Below, one piece after another: positions 18,172 to 26,487 of a stretch of 41,993 nucleotides of DNA. Every line of letters starts with the position of its first letter. Within the stretch, counting starts at the first letter, position 1. The translations under genes were made by a program, and so were the position numbers. Origin of the DNA: Planktotalea arctica. Its GTDB lineage: Bacteria; Pseudomonadota; Alphaproteobacteria; Rhodobacterales; Rhodobacteraceae. The notes under the pieces are model-generated. The model did no database searches. It was given only the letters and a program-made list of their open reading frames with translations, and was not told the DNA's origin. The DNA is taken from positions 1 to 41,993 of the forward strand of contig NZ_MUHR01000017.1 of the NCBI RefSeq assembly GCF_002105285.1, written 5' to 3'.

Positions 18172-18191
18172 CAATACCACGTCTGGTATTG
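18172..18191. promoter_or_regulatory. Perfect inverted repeat (operator candidate) upstream of the FAS1 gene
   Basis: CAATACCA at 18172-18179 and TGGTATTG at 18184-18191 are perfect 8-base arms around CGTC, ending 26 bases before the FAS1 start. This is the usual place and size for a dimeric repressor site. It could equally form a small 5' UTR hairpin. No regulator is encoded next to it. Confidence 0.5.
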
Positions 18192-18217
18192 GACAAATTT
18201 TTTGAAGGATACACACC

Positions 18218-18700
18218 ATGCTTCGTAGAACATATCTCGCTTTGACTGCCGCCGCTCTTATCTCCGGCCCTGCTTTTGCGGGTGGCCATTCCAAGGACAT
18301 CGTCGATACAGCAGTTGGCGCGGGCACGTTTGGCACGCTCGTCGCTGCCGTTCAAGCCGCCGGCCTTGTCGACACCCTTAAGGGCGAGGGTCCGTTCACC
18401 GTATTCGCCCCTACGGATGATGCCTTTGCCGCTTTGCCCGAAGGCACTGTCGAAACATTGCTTTTGCCTGAGAACAAGGACCAGTTGACGGCGATCCTGA
18501 CCTATCACGTCGTCGCAGGCAAAGTAATGGCTGCTGACCTGAGCGACGGCATGATGGCAACAACCGTGCAAGGCAGCGACGTCAAGATCATGACGGAAGG
18601 CGGCGTCACCGTCGGCGGCGCAAACGTCACGGCAGCTGACATCGAAGCGTCCAACGGCGTCATCCACGTGATCGACGCGGTGATCATGCCGAAAATGTAA
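18218..18700 (+). CDS. Fasciclin (FAS1) domain secreted protein
   Basis: A 160-residue exported protein. The signal peptide runs to about 22 ([21 protein letters not shown]). One FAS1 domain follows with both conserved boxes: H1-like [17 protein letters not shown] and the later [15 protein letters not shown] and [13 protein letters not shown] (H2-like). FAS1 proteins mediate adhesion or matrix interactions; in proteobacteria the ligands are mostly unknown. GAAGG lies before the ATG. It has its own candidate operator upstream and a clear terminator downstream, so it is a single-gene transcript. Confidence 0.92.
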   Translation: MLRRTYLALTAAALISGPAFAGGHSKDIVDTAVGAGTFGTLVAAVQAAGLVDTLKGEGPFTVFAPTDDAFAALPEGTVETLLLPENKDQLTAILTYHVVAGKVMAADLSDGMMATTVQGSDVKIMTEGGVTVGGANVTAADIEASNGVIHVIDAVIMPKM

Positions 18701-18728
18701 AAACAGCCACCACTCACGAAAAGCAATT

Positions 18729-18757
18729 CCCCATCGGCGCAAGCCGGTGGGGTTTTT
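18729..18757 (+). terminator. Rho-independent terminator after the FAS1 gene
   Basis: CCCCATCGGC (18729-18738) pairs with GCCGGTGGGG (18743-18752), with one T-G wobble and a GCAA tetraloop. Five T residues follow at 18753-18757. It starts 28 bases past the FAS1 stop. Confidence 0.9.
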
Positions 18758-18959
18758 CTATTCAGGCGCTTTCTTGAACAAAGCAGCGTACCCGCTGGGC
18801 CTATCTTAGCCGATCCAGCACATTGCAATTTGACCGCGCGGGAGAGCGCCGATCACATCTTGCACAACACGCGGTTTATAGCCGAACTTCGCACCAAAAC
18901 CTCTCAAAGGATGTTTTACGGATCGCAATATCCGACACTGGCAATGCGCACATATTTGG

Positions 18960-19226
18960 ATGCGCAGACTCAAACAGGGACGACACATATTTACCAAAGC
19001 TACAACCACACTCGCGGCGCTCACCCTTGCAACGGCCAGTTTTGCCATGTCGGACGCTGACGCAAACGGGGACAAGATGCTGGATATGGACGAGGTGAAA
19101 GCCGCCTATCCGGAAATCAGCGAAGACCAGTTCACCCTGGCCGATGCCGACGGGGACGGCGTGCTGAGCGAGCAGGAACTCGCAGACGCGGCGCAAGCGG
19201 GCGTTCTGCCGAAACCGGGCGAGTAA
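18960..19226 (+). CDS. EF-hand domain protein, probably exported
   Basis: An 88-residue protein with a hydrophobic export segment (about 12-29, TKATTTLAALTLATASFA) and two EF-hand loops. The first is D34-x-N36-x-D38 to E45 and the second D62-x-D64-x-D66-G-x-L to E73, the latter canonical. It is likely a small periplasmic calcium binder. The only ATG giving a full signal is at 18960, but no ribosome site precedes it. The codon at 18987 (ATA, before FTKATTT) would give a shorter, more normal signal peptide with GGGA just upstream, so the start is uncertain. Confidence 0.7.
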   Translation: MRRLKQGRHIFTKATTTLAALTLATASFAMSDADANGDKMLDMDEVKAAYPEISEDQFTLADADGDGVLSEQELADAAQAGVLPKPGE

Positions 19227-19282
19227 CGACGCCCCGGTAATCTTCCAACCGGTTAACCACTCACGCAGACATCTGGTTTGGA

Positions 19283-19317
19283 AGCGGGGGCGCAGTCTAT
19301 GACCCTGCGCCCCCGCT
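19283..19317. terminator. Strong GC hairpin at the 3' end of the HAD gene
   Basis: AGCGGGGGCGCAG (19283-19295) and CTGCGCCCCCGCT (19305-19317) are perfect 13-base arms with a 9-base loop. The hairpin spans the stop codon of the leftward HAD gene and lies 57 bases after the EF-hand gene. There is no T-tract on either side, so it may block polymerase from both sides or act with Rho. Confidence 0.5.
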
Positions 19318-19974
19318 ATGCGGTTTGAGACCCAGAAGCGTTGGCAACTCGGACATATCCGCGAACAGTGCATCACAGATCGGGGCGAGCCGCTCTTTCG
19401 GCGTTTCCGCGTGAAAGCCGAAAGTGAACATGCCAGCAGCAACCCCTGCCCTCGCTCCACTCGCACTATCCTCGATCACGACGCAGCGGCTTGGCGCGAT
19501 GCCAGCCTCGTTTGCCGCTTTGAGATAGACATCAGGTGCAGGTTTGGGATTTGCCACATCCTCGCGTGAGAATCTGCGGCCCTCAAAGCGCTCTTGCAAA
19601 CCACATTTGGGTAAGGTCACCGCCATTTTCGCGTGCGGCCCGTTCGAGCCGATCGCATAGGGAATCCTAGCCGCATCGAGCGCGTCCAGAACAGCGATCG
19701 CGCCTGCCACAGGCTCGACCTCCTGCGCCAGAACCGCGTGCATTTCGGAATACATCTGATCGAGCCAGTCACCCGGCAGTTTCGCCCCCATATCAAGGGC
19801 AAGGTCCATGACCCCTTGCATCGTGCCGCCCACGAAAAGGTCCATGATGTCGTCAATCTCAAGTGGCAGCCCATGCTGGGAAAGGCTCTTCTGCATCACG
19901 CGATTGGTGATCATTTCACTGTCCACCAGCACACCATCACAATCGAAAATCACCATATCAGGGGGCATTATCAT
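19297..19974 (-). CDS. HAD-superfamily hydrolase (beta-phosphoglucomutase-like phosphatase)
   Basis: A protein of about 225 residues with the HAD motifs: nucleophile FDCDGVLVDSE near the N-terminus, SNGPH (motif II), and KPAPDVYLKAA followed by VVIEDSASGARAGVAAG (motifs III and IV). The helical cap follows motif I, placing it with small-sugar phosphatases and phosphoglucomutase-like enzymes. Three ATGs are possible (19974, 19968, 19956) and none has a clear ribosome site. The first follows directly after the clpB terminator T-run, so the transcript may be leaderless or initiated inside that region. Confidence 0.85.
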   Translation of the reverse strand: MIMPPDMVIFDCDGVLVDSEMITNRVMQKSLSQHGLPLEIDDIMDLFVGGTMQGVMDLALDMGAKLPGDWLDQMYSEMHAVLAQEVEPVAGAIAVLDALDAARIPYAIGSNGPHAKMAVTLPKCGLQERFEGRRFSREDVANPKPAPDVYLKAANEAGIAPSRCVVIEDSASGARAGVAAGMFTFGFHAETPKERLAPICDALFADMSELPTLLGLKPHSGGAGS

Positions 19975-19977
19975 AAA

Positions 19978-20007
19978 AACGGCCACGCTTGTTGTTGCGT
20001 GGCCGTT
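19978..20007 (-). terminator. Rho-independent terminator after clpB
   Basis: AACGGCCACGC (19978-19988) and GCGTGGCCGTT (19997-20007) make an 11 bp stem with an 8-base loop. Reading leftward, the stem ends in TTTTT and runs straight into ATGATAATG, the candidate starts of the HAD gene. It lies 40 bases past the clpB stop. It can also work rightward, as a short T-rich stretch follows on that side. Confidence 0.85.
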
Positions 20008-20046
20008 CTTTCGTTTCATCGTCTAAGTGTCAAAGCACAGGTTGTT

Positions 20047-22665
20047 TCAATGTACGACCGCATCATCCGGACGCGGGCGATTGATACTCGCAACGGTATC
20101 GCCGATGATCAAACCCTCGACACCAGCGCTCACCGACAGCGTTGCGCCGTCGCCTACATCACCCGCAAGCAGCATTTCAGCCAATGGGTTCTGCAGCGCG
20201 CGCTGGATCACACGCTTTAAGGGGCGTGCGCCGAACACGGGGTCATACCCTTCATCCGCGAGCCATTTGCGCGCGGCATCGTCCAGATCGAGCGTGATCT
20301 TGCGGCCCGCCAGACGCTTGGCCAAAAGCCCAAGCTGGATGTCCACGATACCCGCCATATCCTCGCGTGCGAGGCGATCGAAGATGATCGTCTCATCGAG
20401 ACGGTTGAGGAACTCGGGCCGGAAATGCGCGCGCACCGCATCCATCACGTCGCGTTTCGCATCGCTGCTGTCGGACCCTTCAGGCAACATGCTCAGCGCC
20501 TGCGCCCCAAGGTTGGACGTCAGAATGATCAACGTCTGTTTGAAATCCACGGTGCGGCCCTGACCATCAGTCAAAACGCCATCATCGAGCACCTGCAAGA
20601 GCACGTTGAACACATCCGGATGCGCCTTTTCGACCTCGTCGAACAGCACGACCTGATAAGGGCGACGGCGGACTGCTTCGGTCAACACGCCTCCCTCATC
20701 GTAGCCCACATAGCCGGGAGGCGCGCCGATGAGACGCGAGACCGAATGCTTCTCCATGAACTCCGACATATCAATCCGCACCATAGCGCCATCATCGTCA
20801 AACAGGAACTCGGCGACCGCTTTCGTCAGCTCAGTTTTTCCTACGCCCGTTGGCCCAAGGAATAGGAACGATCCAAGCGGACGGTTCTCGTCGTTGAGAC
20901 CGGCGCGCGCACGGCGTACCGCATCCGCGACCGATTTCACTGCCGTATGTTGGCCAATCACGCGGCCATGCAGTGCGTCTTCCATGCGCAGCAGCTTGTC
21001 GCGCTCGCCCTCAAGCATCTTGGACATGGGGATACCTGTCCAACGCTCGACCACGCCTGCGATCTGCTCGGGACGCACGGCCTCTTCGACCATAACGCCG
21101 CCCTCTTCGCGATCTTCTGCTTCGCCCAACGCCTTTTCCAGATCAGGGATCACTCCGTAGGACAACTCGCCCGCTTTGGCGAGATTGCCCTCGCGCTTGG
21201 CGATATCCAGATCGGCGCGCGCACGGTCAAGCTGCTCTTTGAGAGCGCGCGCACCCGCCAGCTTGTCGCGCTCAGCTTGCCACTGCGCCGTCATCTCACT
21301 GGAGCGTTCTTGCAGATCGCCCAGATCCTTTTCGAGCACCTCAAGACGATCCTTGGAGGGTTGGTCATCTTCCAATTTCAACGCTTCCGCTTCGATCTGC
21401 TTCTGCATGATATCACGGTCCAGCGTGTCCAGCTCTTCTGGCTTGGAATCCACTTCCATGCGCAGACGCGATGCAGCCTCGTCCATCAAATCAATCGCTT
21501 TGTCCGGTAGGAAACGATCTGTGATATAGCGGTGCGACAGGGTTGCCGCCGCCACAAGCGCGCTGTCGGAAATGCGCACGCCATGGTGGAGTTCGTACTT
21601 TTCCTTGATACCCCGCAGGATCGAAATCGTATCCTCAACCGTCGGTTCCTCGACCATCACAGGCTGGAAACGCCGCGCAAGGGCTGCATCTTTTTCAACG
21701 TGCTTTCGGTATTCATCCAAAGTGGTCGCACCGACACAGTGAAGTTCACCGCGCGCAAGCGCAGGTTTCAAAAGGTTGGAGGCATCCATCGCGCCATCGG
21801 CCTTGCCCGCACCAACCAGCGTGTGCATTTCGTCGATGAACAGCACGATTTCACCTGCGGCTGCCGTGACTTCGCTCAGGATCGCCTTCAGGCGCTCCTC
21901 GAATTCACCCCGATATTTTGCACCCGCAATCAGCGCGCCCATATCAAGCGACATGAGGCGTTTGTTGCGCAGGCTCTCGGGCACGTCACCATTAACGATG
22001 CGCAGCGCAAGACCCTCGGCAATCGCCGTTTTACCAACACCGGGTTCACCGATCAGCACCGGGTTATTCTTGGTGCGGCGCGAGAGCACCTGCATGGTGC
22101 GGCGAATTTCCTCGTCGCGGCCAATGATCGGGTCGATCTTGCCCTGCTCGGCCAATGCCGTCAGGTCCGTCGCGTATTTCTTGAGCGCGTCATAGCCTTC
22201 TTCGGCGCTCGCACTATCGGCGGTGCGCCCTTTGCGAATGTCGTTAATGGCGCTGTTCAGCGTTTGCGCCGACACTGCGCCCGCTTCCAGCGCTTCGCGC
22301 GCTTTGGACTTCACCAGCGCGAGCGCTTGCAAGATACGCTCTACGGGAACGAAACTGTCTCCGGCTTTCTTGGCCAGCTTTTCCGCCTCGTCCAGAACCT
22401 TCGCCGTTTGGTTGTCCAGGTAGACCTGCCCTGAATCGCCACTCACTTTAGCAATCTTGCCAAGCGACACTTCAAGCGCTTCCACGACGCGCGCGGGGGC
22501 ACCACCGGCACGGGTGATCAGGTTGGATGCAAGCCCTTGGTCATCATCCATCAAGGCTTTTAGAATATGCTCGGGGGTTAAACGCTGGTGATCTTCACGC
22601 TGCGCAATGGTTTGCGCCGCTTGGATAAATCCGCGCGAACGCTCAGTGAACTTGTTAAGGTCCAT
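20047..22665 (-). CDS. clpB: ClpB protein disaggregase
   Basis: An 872-residue Hsp100 ATPase that, with DnaK, extracts proteins from aggregates. The order is the Clp N-domain (about 1-145), AAA+ module 1 with Walker [10 protein letters not shown] at 206-214, the coiled-coil middle domain (about 400-520, rich in Glu, Lys and Leu) that distinguishes ClpB from ClpA, and AAA+ module 2 with GPTGVGKTE near 605. The C-terminal domain ends in a short acidic tail. AAAGGAG precedes the ATG. Length matches the family. A sigma-32-like promoter lies upstream and a terminator downstream, so it is monocistronic. Confidence 0.97.
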   Translation of the reverse strand: MDLNKFTERSRGFIQAAQTIAQREDHQRLTPEHILKALMDDDQGLASNLITRAGGAPARVVEALEVSLGKIAKVSGDSGQVYLDNQTAKVLDEAEKLAKKAGDSFVPVERILQALALVKSKAREALEAGAVSAQTLNSAINDIRKGRTADSASAEEGYDALKKYATDLTALAEQGKIDPIIGRDEEIRRTMQVLSRRTKNNPVLIGEPGVGKTAIAEGLALRIVNGDVPESLRNKRLMSLDMGALIAGAKYRGEFEERLKAILSEVTAAAGEIVLFIDEMHTLVGAGKADGAMDASNLLKPALARGELHCVGATTLDEYRKHVEKDAALARRFQPVMVEEPTVEDTISILRGIKEKYELHHGVRISDSALVAAATLSHRYITDRFLPDKAIDLMDEAASRLRMEVDSKPEELDTLDRDIMQKQIEAEALKLEDDQPSKDRLEVLEKDLGDLQERSSEMTAQWQAERDKLAGARALKEQLDRARADLDIAKREGNLAKAGELSYGVIPDLEKALGEAEDREEGGVMVEEAVRPEQIAGVVERWTGIPMSKMLEGERDKLLRMEDALHGRVIGQHTAVKSVADAVRRARAGLNDENRPLGSFLFLGPTGVGKTELTKAVAEFLFDDDGAMVRIDMSEFMEKHSVSRLIGAPPGYVGYDEGGVLTEAVRRRPYQVVLFDEVEKAHPDVFNVLLQVLDDGVLTDGQGRTVDFKQTLIILTSNLGAQALSMLPEGSDSSDAKRDVMDAVRAHFRPEFLNRLDETIIFDRLAREDMAGIVDIQLGLLAKRLAGRKITLDLDDAARKWLADEGYDPVFGARPLKRVIQRALQNPLAEMLLAGDVGDGATLSVSAGVEGLIIGDTVASINRPRPDDAVVH

Positions 22666-22687
22666 GGCCGTACTCCTTTATAAAGCA

Positions 22688-22772
22688 CCCGACTGGATTT
22701 TGCGCCTGCTTTGCAGCGCGCTTGGCGTCGGGCCTCGTCATTAATGTGGGGGGCAAAGCAATCTGTATCAAG
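22688..22772 (-). promoter_or_regulatory. Candidate heat-shock (RpoH) promoter and structured leader of clpB
   Basis: On the minus strand CTTGATA (22772-22766) is followed, 12 bases on, by CCCCCCACAT (22753-22744), resembling the sigma-32 consensus. The leader downstream carries CCCGAC (22732-22727 region) that can pair with GTCGGG near 22693-22688, enclosing smaller hairpins just before the AAAGGAG ribosome site. clpB being a heat-shock gene makes the assignment reasonable; a thermosensor role for the leader is speculative. Confidence 0.5.
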
Positions 22773-22891
22773 AGCAGGCTGCCACGATATTAACGCTCAT
22801 TCGGACACATTTCGCCCAGATTGGCAGGTTTATGGTTCATATAGTTAACAAAAGATTACTCCCGAGCAGGAGTGGAAACAGGAGCAAGACA

Positions 22892-23161
22892 ATGATGATC
22901 GTAAAGCGGATCGACGTGACGCCAATAAACGAATTCAGCCCCGAAACAGGTGGCAGCGGCAAGGTGTCGTTTATCACTGACACGGGCGACATGATCTTTG
23001 ATTGCCAGGTAAAACCCGGCCGCGACGCGGAAAAACGCAATCCCATGCTAGCCTTCATTTCCGAAGCAATGCGCCAAGTACAGCGCATGCCGGAATACCG
23101 TATCAGCAAATCCTACGTGAAATTCGCCCCTGGCGTTCTGCCCGAAGGCTTCGCGAGCTAA
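22892..23161 (+). CDS. Hypothetical protein upstream of pyrF, 89 aa
   Basis: I do not recognise a named family. The 89-residue product starts MMIVKRIDVTPINEF, contains a small beta-rich core (GSGKVSFITDTGDMIFDC) and a basic C-terminal half with MRQVQRMPEYR. There is no signal peptide or membrane helix. ATG 22892 is chosen because AGGAG lies seven bases upstream; the longer frame from 22832 lacks one. pyrF follows after 69 bases on the same strand, so they may share a transcript. Confidence 0.65.
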   Translation: MMIVKRIDVTPINEFSPETGGSGKVSFITDTGDMIFDCQVKPGRDAEKRNPMLAFISEAMRQVQRMPEYRISKSYVKFAPGVLPEGFAS

Positions 23162-23230
23162 ATTTCCAGCGGCTTGACCTGCATACACCTTCCACGCAAT
23201 AGGAGGGCGTATTCAGCAGGAGAAGCCAAT

Positions 23231-23926
23231 ATGTCAGATGATCGCCTTATCGTCGCCCTTGATGTGCCAAATGCGCTTGAAGGGCTGAAAATGGCCGAAA
23301 CCTTGGGCGAGACAGTGTCGTTCTACAAGATCGGCCTTGGCATGCTGACAGGCGGCGGATTTGCCTTGGCGAACGAGCTGAAGGCAGAGATGGGCAAGCG
23401 TATCTTTCTGGATATGAAGCTGTTCGACATTGGCGCGACGGTTGAGGCGGCAGTCCGTGGCCTTGCGCAATTCGATCTCGATTTCCTGACGGTCCATGGC
23501 GATCCACATGTCATTCGCGCCGCCAAGGAAGGCGCGTCAGGCACAAATTTGAAAATCTTGGGCGTGACGATTCTAACGTCGTTGGATCGCAGTGATCTTG
23601 ATGATTGCATGCTGCGCGACGGCGCTGTTCCTGATCTGGTGATCGAACGCGCGGGCCGTGCTTTTGACGCTGGCGCAGATGGTATCATCGCCTCGCCGCA
23701 AGAAGCGGCTGCTATTCGTGCTCTGCCCGAATCCAAAGGCCGTTTGATCGTGACGCCCGGTGTGCGCCCCAGCGGAGCCGCACTCGGCGATCAGAAACGT
23801 GTCGCGACCCCCGCAAGTGCAATTGCCGATGGCGCAGATCATATCGTCGTTGGCCGCCCAATCCGCGATGCGCAGGATCGCAAAGGCGCGGCAGAGGCGA
23901 TCATCGCAGAGCTTGCAGCACTCTAG
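23231..23926 (+). CDS. pyrF: Orotidine 5'-phosphate decarboxylase
   Basis: A 231-residue TIM-barrel enzyme that converts OMP to UMP, the last step of pyrimidine synthesis. The catalytic triad region is D61-x-K63-x2-D66 (FLDMKLFDIGATV). The phosphate-gripping loop is VTPGVRPSG, followed by DGADHIVVGRPI. ATG 23231 is used because AGGAG precedes it and MSDDRLIVALDVPN is the family N-terminus; the longer frame to 23174 has none of this. Its stop overlaps that of the convergent NfeD gene by four bases. Confidence 0.95.
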   Translation: MSDDRLIVALDVPNALEGLKMAETLGETVSFYKIGLGMLTGGGFALANELKAEMGKRIFLDMKLFDIGATVEAAVRGLAQFDLDFLTVHGDPHVIRAAKEGASGTNLKILGVTILTSLDRSDLDDCMLRDGAVPDLVIERAGRAFDAGADGIIASPQEAAAIRALPESKGRLIVTPGVRPSGAALGDQKRVATPASAIADGADHIVVGRPIRDAQDRKGAAEAIIAELAAL

Positions 23927-24198
23927 TCGTTGATATCCTTATCCCAGACTTTCACTTGGCCTTTGTGAACGCCGAGTAGCTGGCGTAGCAATATCCATGA
24001 AATCAGGGATACAACCGCAAAGACAAGAAATGTCATGGGAACGCTGAGGCTAACAGCCGTCCCGCCAAACAACAAGATGAGCCCGACAAGCGCTGCGCCT
24101 ATTGCGAACCCTAGGAAGATAAAGCTCGGCAGGAAAACTTCCAGAATGGCCAAGCCGACGGCAGCGATCATCCAGAATACCCAAGAGGTCCACATCAC
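23923..24198 (-). CDS. NfeD-family short membrane protein
   Basis: A 91-residue protein with two or three transmembrane helices (about 5-20, 25-48 and 52-72). It resembles the short, membrane-only NfeD proteins that lack the C-terminal OB domain and pair with SPFH proteins. The start overlaps the SPFH stop (ATGA), so they are co-translated. It probably forms a membrane microdomain complex with its neighbour; this is known for relatives, not shown here. Confidence 0.85.
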   Translation of the reverse strand: MMWTSWVFWMIAAVGLAILEVFLPSFIFLGFAIGAALVGLILLFGGTAVSLSVPMTFLVFAVVSLISWILLRQLLGVHKGQVKVWDKDIND

Positions 24199-25091
24199 TT
24201 GGACCCTCCCTTGAGCATCTTGAAGGCATCGCCGAACGCATCCATCGCGCTTGATGGCACGACAATTGTTTGCGAACCTGCGCTAGTTCCAAGCGCTTTC
24301 AACGCCTCGACCTGTTTCAAAGCAACCTGGTATTGCGCAGCTTCCATGCCGTTGTCTGCAATCGCTTTTGCCACAACACTTGTCGCGTAGGCCTCAGCAT
24401 CCGCAGAAATGCGGCGGGCTTTGGCGATTTGCTCTGCTGCATAAAGTTCCGCGTCAGCAGATAGCTCGACCGCGCGTTTCGATCCTTCGGCCTCTGTCAC
24501 CTGCGCGCGGCGCGCGCGTTCGGCGTTAAGCTGCTGCAACATCGCATCGCGGGTCGCTTGATCGAGGTTCACGTCAAGCAGTTCGGCGCGCGTCACTTCG
24601 ATACCCCAATCATCCACTGCGCTTTCGACCAGTTTCTTGATCTCGGAAATAAGCTGCGTGCGGTTAGATTGCACCTCGTCTAACTCCATCTTGCCGATCT
24701 CAGAGCGCACCATCCCCGCCACCGTCGTCGCAATCGCGCCGTCCACATCGCGGATACGGTAAACTGTCTTTTCAGGCTCTAGAATGCGGTAGAACACCGA
24801 AGTTTCCACCTGCACCAACACGTTGTCCGCCGTGATCGCATCCTGCGAAGCATTGGGAAGCTGGCGTTCCAGAATGGAAATCTTATGCGCCACCTTATCG
24901 AGGAACGGCACGATCAGGTTGATCCCAGGCCCCAGAACCGAGCGCAGACGACCAAAGCGCTCCACCACAAATTTCTCCGATTGCGGTACGATGCGAACGC
25001 CCAGCAGGATACAAATAATGATAAACACGGCGAGCAGCACGATGAACGTGTTCTCGCTCAGGAAATTCAGGGCTATTTGATCAAACGACAT
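24195..25091 (-). CDS. SPFH/band-7 paraslipin-like protein
   Basis: A 298-residue stomatin-like protein: one N-terminal hairpin helix (about 12-30), the SPFH domain from VPQSEKFVVERFGR through VLVQVETSVFYRI to DDWGIEVTRAELLDVNL, then an Ala/Glu-rich coiled coil (ARRAQVTEAEGSKRAVELSADAE) that mediates oligomerisation. It matches the paraslipin group, encoded as an operon with NfeD. Known relatives organise lipid microdomains and modulate membrane proteases such as FtsH. An untypical feature is not seen. Confidence 0.92.
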   Translation of the reverse strand: MSFDQIALNFLSENTFIVLLAVFIIICILLGVRIVPQSEKFVVERFGRLRSVLGPGINLIVPFLDKVAHKISILERQLPNASQDAITADNVLVQVETSVFYRILEPEKTVYRIRDVDGAIATTVAGMVRSEIGKMELDEVQSNRTQLISEIKKLVESAVDDWGIEVTRAELLDVNLDQATRDAMLQQLNAERARRAQVTEAEGSKRAVELSADAELYAAEQIAKARRISADAEAYATSVVAKAIADNGMEAAQYQVALKQVEALKALGTSAGSQTIVVPSSAMDAFGDAFKMLKGGSK

Positions 25092-25218
25092 GGGCGTCTC
25101 CTAAAAGGTAATTCTTACATAAGCGTTGACGTGGCAAAGTACAAAGACTGGATGTTTGAATTCACCTCTCGCGCAGCGTAGGGTTGCTCCCTGATCCAAG
25201 CCCAAACGAGACGGCGAA

Positions 25219-26472
25219 ATGCCCGCACTTTGCAGAGATTGTCTGAGAGACTTCAACAGCGGCGCGCGCTGCCCGTCCTGCCGCTCTGCGCGCGTGGTCT
25301 CGCACCCCGAATTGATGACGCTTTCCATCGCGCATATGGATTGCGATGCTTTCTATGCCAGCGTGGAAAAGCGCGATGATCCAACCCTTGCGGACAAGCC
25401 CGTGATCATAGGCGGGGGGCGGCGCGGCGTCGTGTCTACCGCTTGCTATGTTGCGAGGATCAAGGGCGTGCGCTCGGCAATGCCGATGTTTCAAGCGCTC
25501 AAACTTTGTCCCGATGCGGTGGTAATCCGCCCGCGGATGGAAGCCTATGTAGAAGCGTCCAAAGCGATCAAAGCAATGATGCTGGAACTGACCCCAGCCA
25601 TTGAACCGCTGTCCCTGGACGAGGCGTTCATGGATCTGCGTGGAACAGAGCGTTTGCACGGCGCACCCCCTGCGGCGATGCTCGCGCGGTTGATCAAACG
25701 CATGCGCGATGAATTGGGGCTAAGCGGTTCAATCGGACTTTCGCATAACAAGTTCCTCGCCAAGGTTGCCTCCGATCTGGACAAACCACGCGGCTTTTCG
25801 GTGATAGGCGAAGCGGAAACCAGCGATTTTCTTGCAGGCAAGCCTGTGCGCATGATCTGGGGCGTCGGCCCTTCGGCGCAGGCATCGCTGGAAAAGGTGG
25901 GCATTCGCACCTTCGATGATCTGCTGCGCTGGGAAAAAGCAGATCTGGTTGCGCGTTTCGGCGGCACGGGCGAGCGGCTTTATCATATTGCGCGCGGGGA
26001 AGATTTCCGACGTGTTTCAGCCCATACGCCCGTCAAAAGCATCTCCAAAGAAACGACGTTCAACGATGACACCTCCAGCCTCGATATTCTTGATGGACAT
26101 ATTTGGCGACTGTCCGAGCAGGTCGCGGACCGCGCCAAGGCCAAAGGGCTGGCGGGACGCGTCGTTACACTCAAACTCAAACGTGCAAATTTCTCTGCCA
26201 TCTCCAAGCGGATTTCCTTGCGCGAACCAACGCAACTTGCCGATCGCATCTACCGCGAAGCCCGCGCGCTGTTTGATAGCGTTGGCAACCAAGGGCCCTA
26301 CCGCCTGATCGGAACGGGAATTTCCGATCTGAGCGATGCGGACGGGGCCGAGCCCGGCGGCGATCTGCTCGACCCCAACGCCGAGAAGCGGTTTAAGGCG
26401 GAACGCGCCACGGATGCCATTCGCGCGCGTTTTGGCGCGGATGCGATCAAAAAGGGGCGCGCGCTGCGCTAA
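25219..26472 (+). CDS. dinB: DNA polymerase IV (Y family) with N-terminal zinc ribbon
   Basis: A 417-residue translesion polymerase. The catalytic residues are D41 in HMDCDAFYASVE and D134-E135 in LSLDEAFMD. The finger and little-finger domains follow (SKETTFNDD near 275). The N-terminus carries an extra CxxC-x9-CxxC ribbon (C5, C8, C18, C21), which E. coli DinB lacks but which occurs in Rhodobacteraceae relatives. If translation instead began at the ATG at 25315 (codon 33, MTLSIAHMDCD) the ribbon would be lost; cysteine conservation argues for 25219, where GAGACGG precedes. The convergent neighbour is 15 bases away. Confidence 0.92.
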   Translation: MPALCRDCLRDFNSGARCPSCRSARVVSHPELMTLSIAHMDCDAFYASVEKRDDPTLADKPVIIGGGRRGVVSTACYVARIKGVRSAMPMFQALKLCPDAVVIRPRMEAYVEASKAIKAMMLELTPAIEPLSLDEAFMDLRGTERLHGAPPAAMLARLIKRMRDELGLSGSIGLSHNKFLAKVASDLDKPRGFSVIGEAETSDFLAGKPVRMIWGVGPSAQASLEKVGIRTFDDLLRWEKADLVARFGGTGERLYHIARGEDFRRVSAHTPVKSISKETTFNDDTSSLDILDGHIWRLSEQVADRAKAKGLAGRVVTLKLKRANFSAISKRISLREPTQLADRIYREARALFDSVGNQGPYRLIGTGISDLSDADGAEPGGDLLDPNAEKRFKAERATDAIRARFGADAIKKGRALR

Positions 26473-26487
26473 TTCATAGGCTGGGGT

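Noticed and set aside
21532-22434. 300-codon open frame antisense to clpB
   Set aside because: It is a shadow of the high-GC clpB coding strand with no recognisable protein features.
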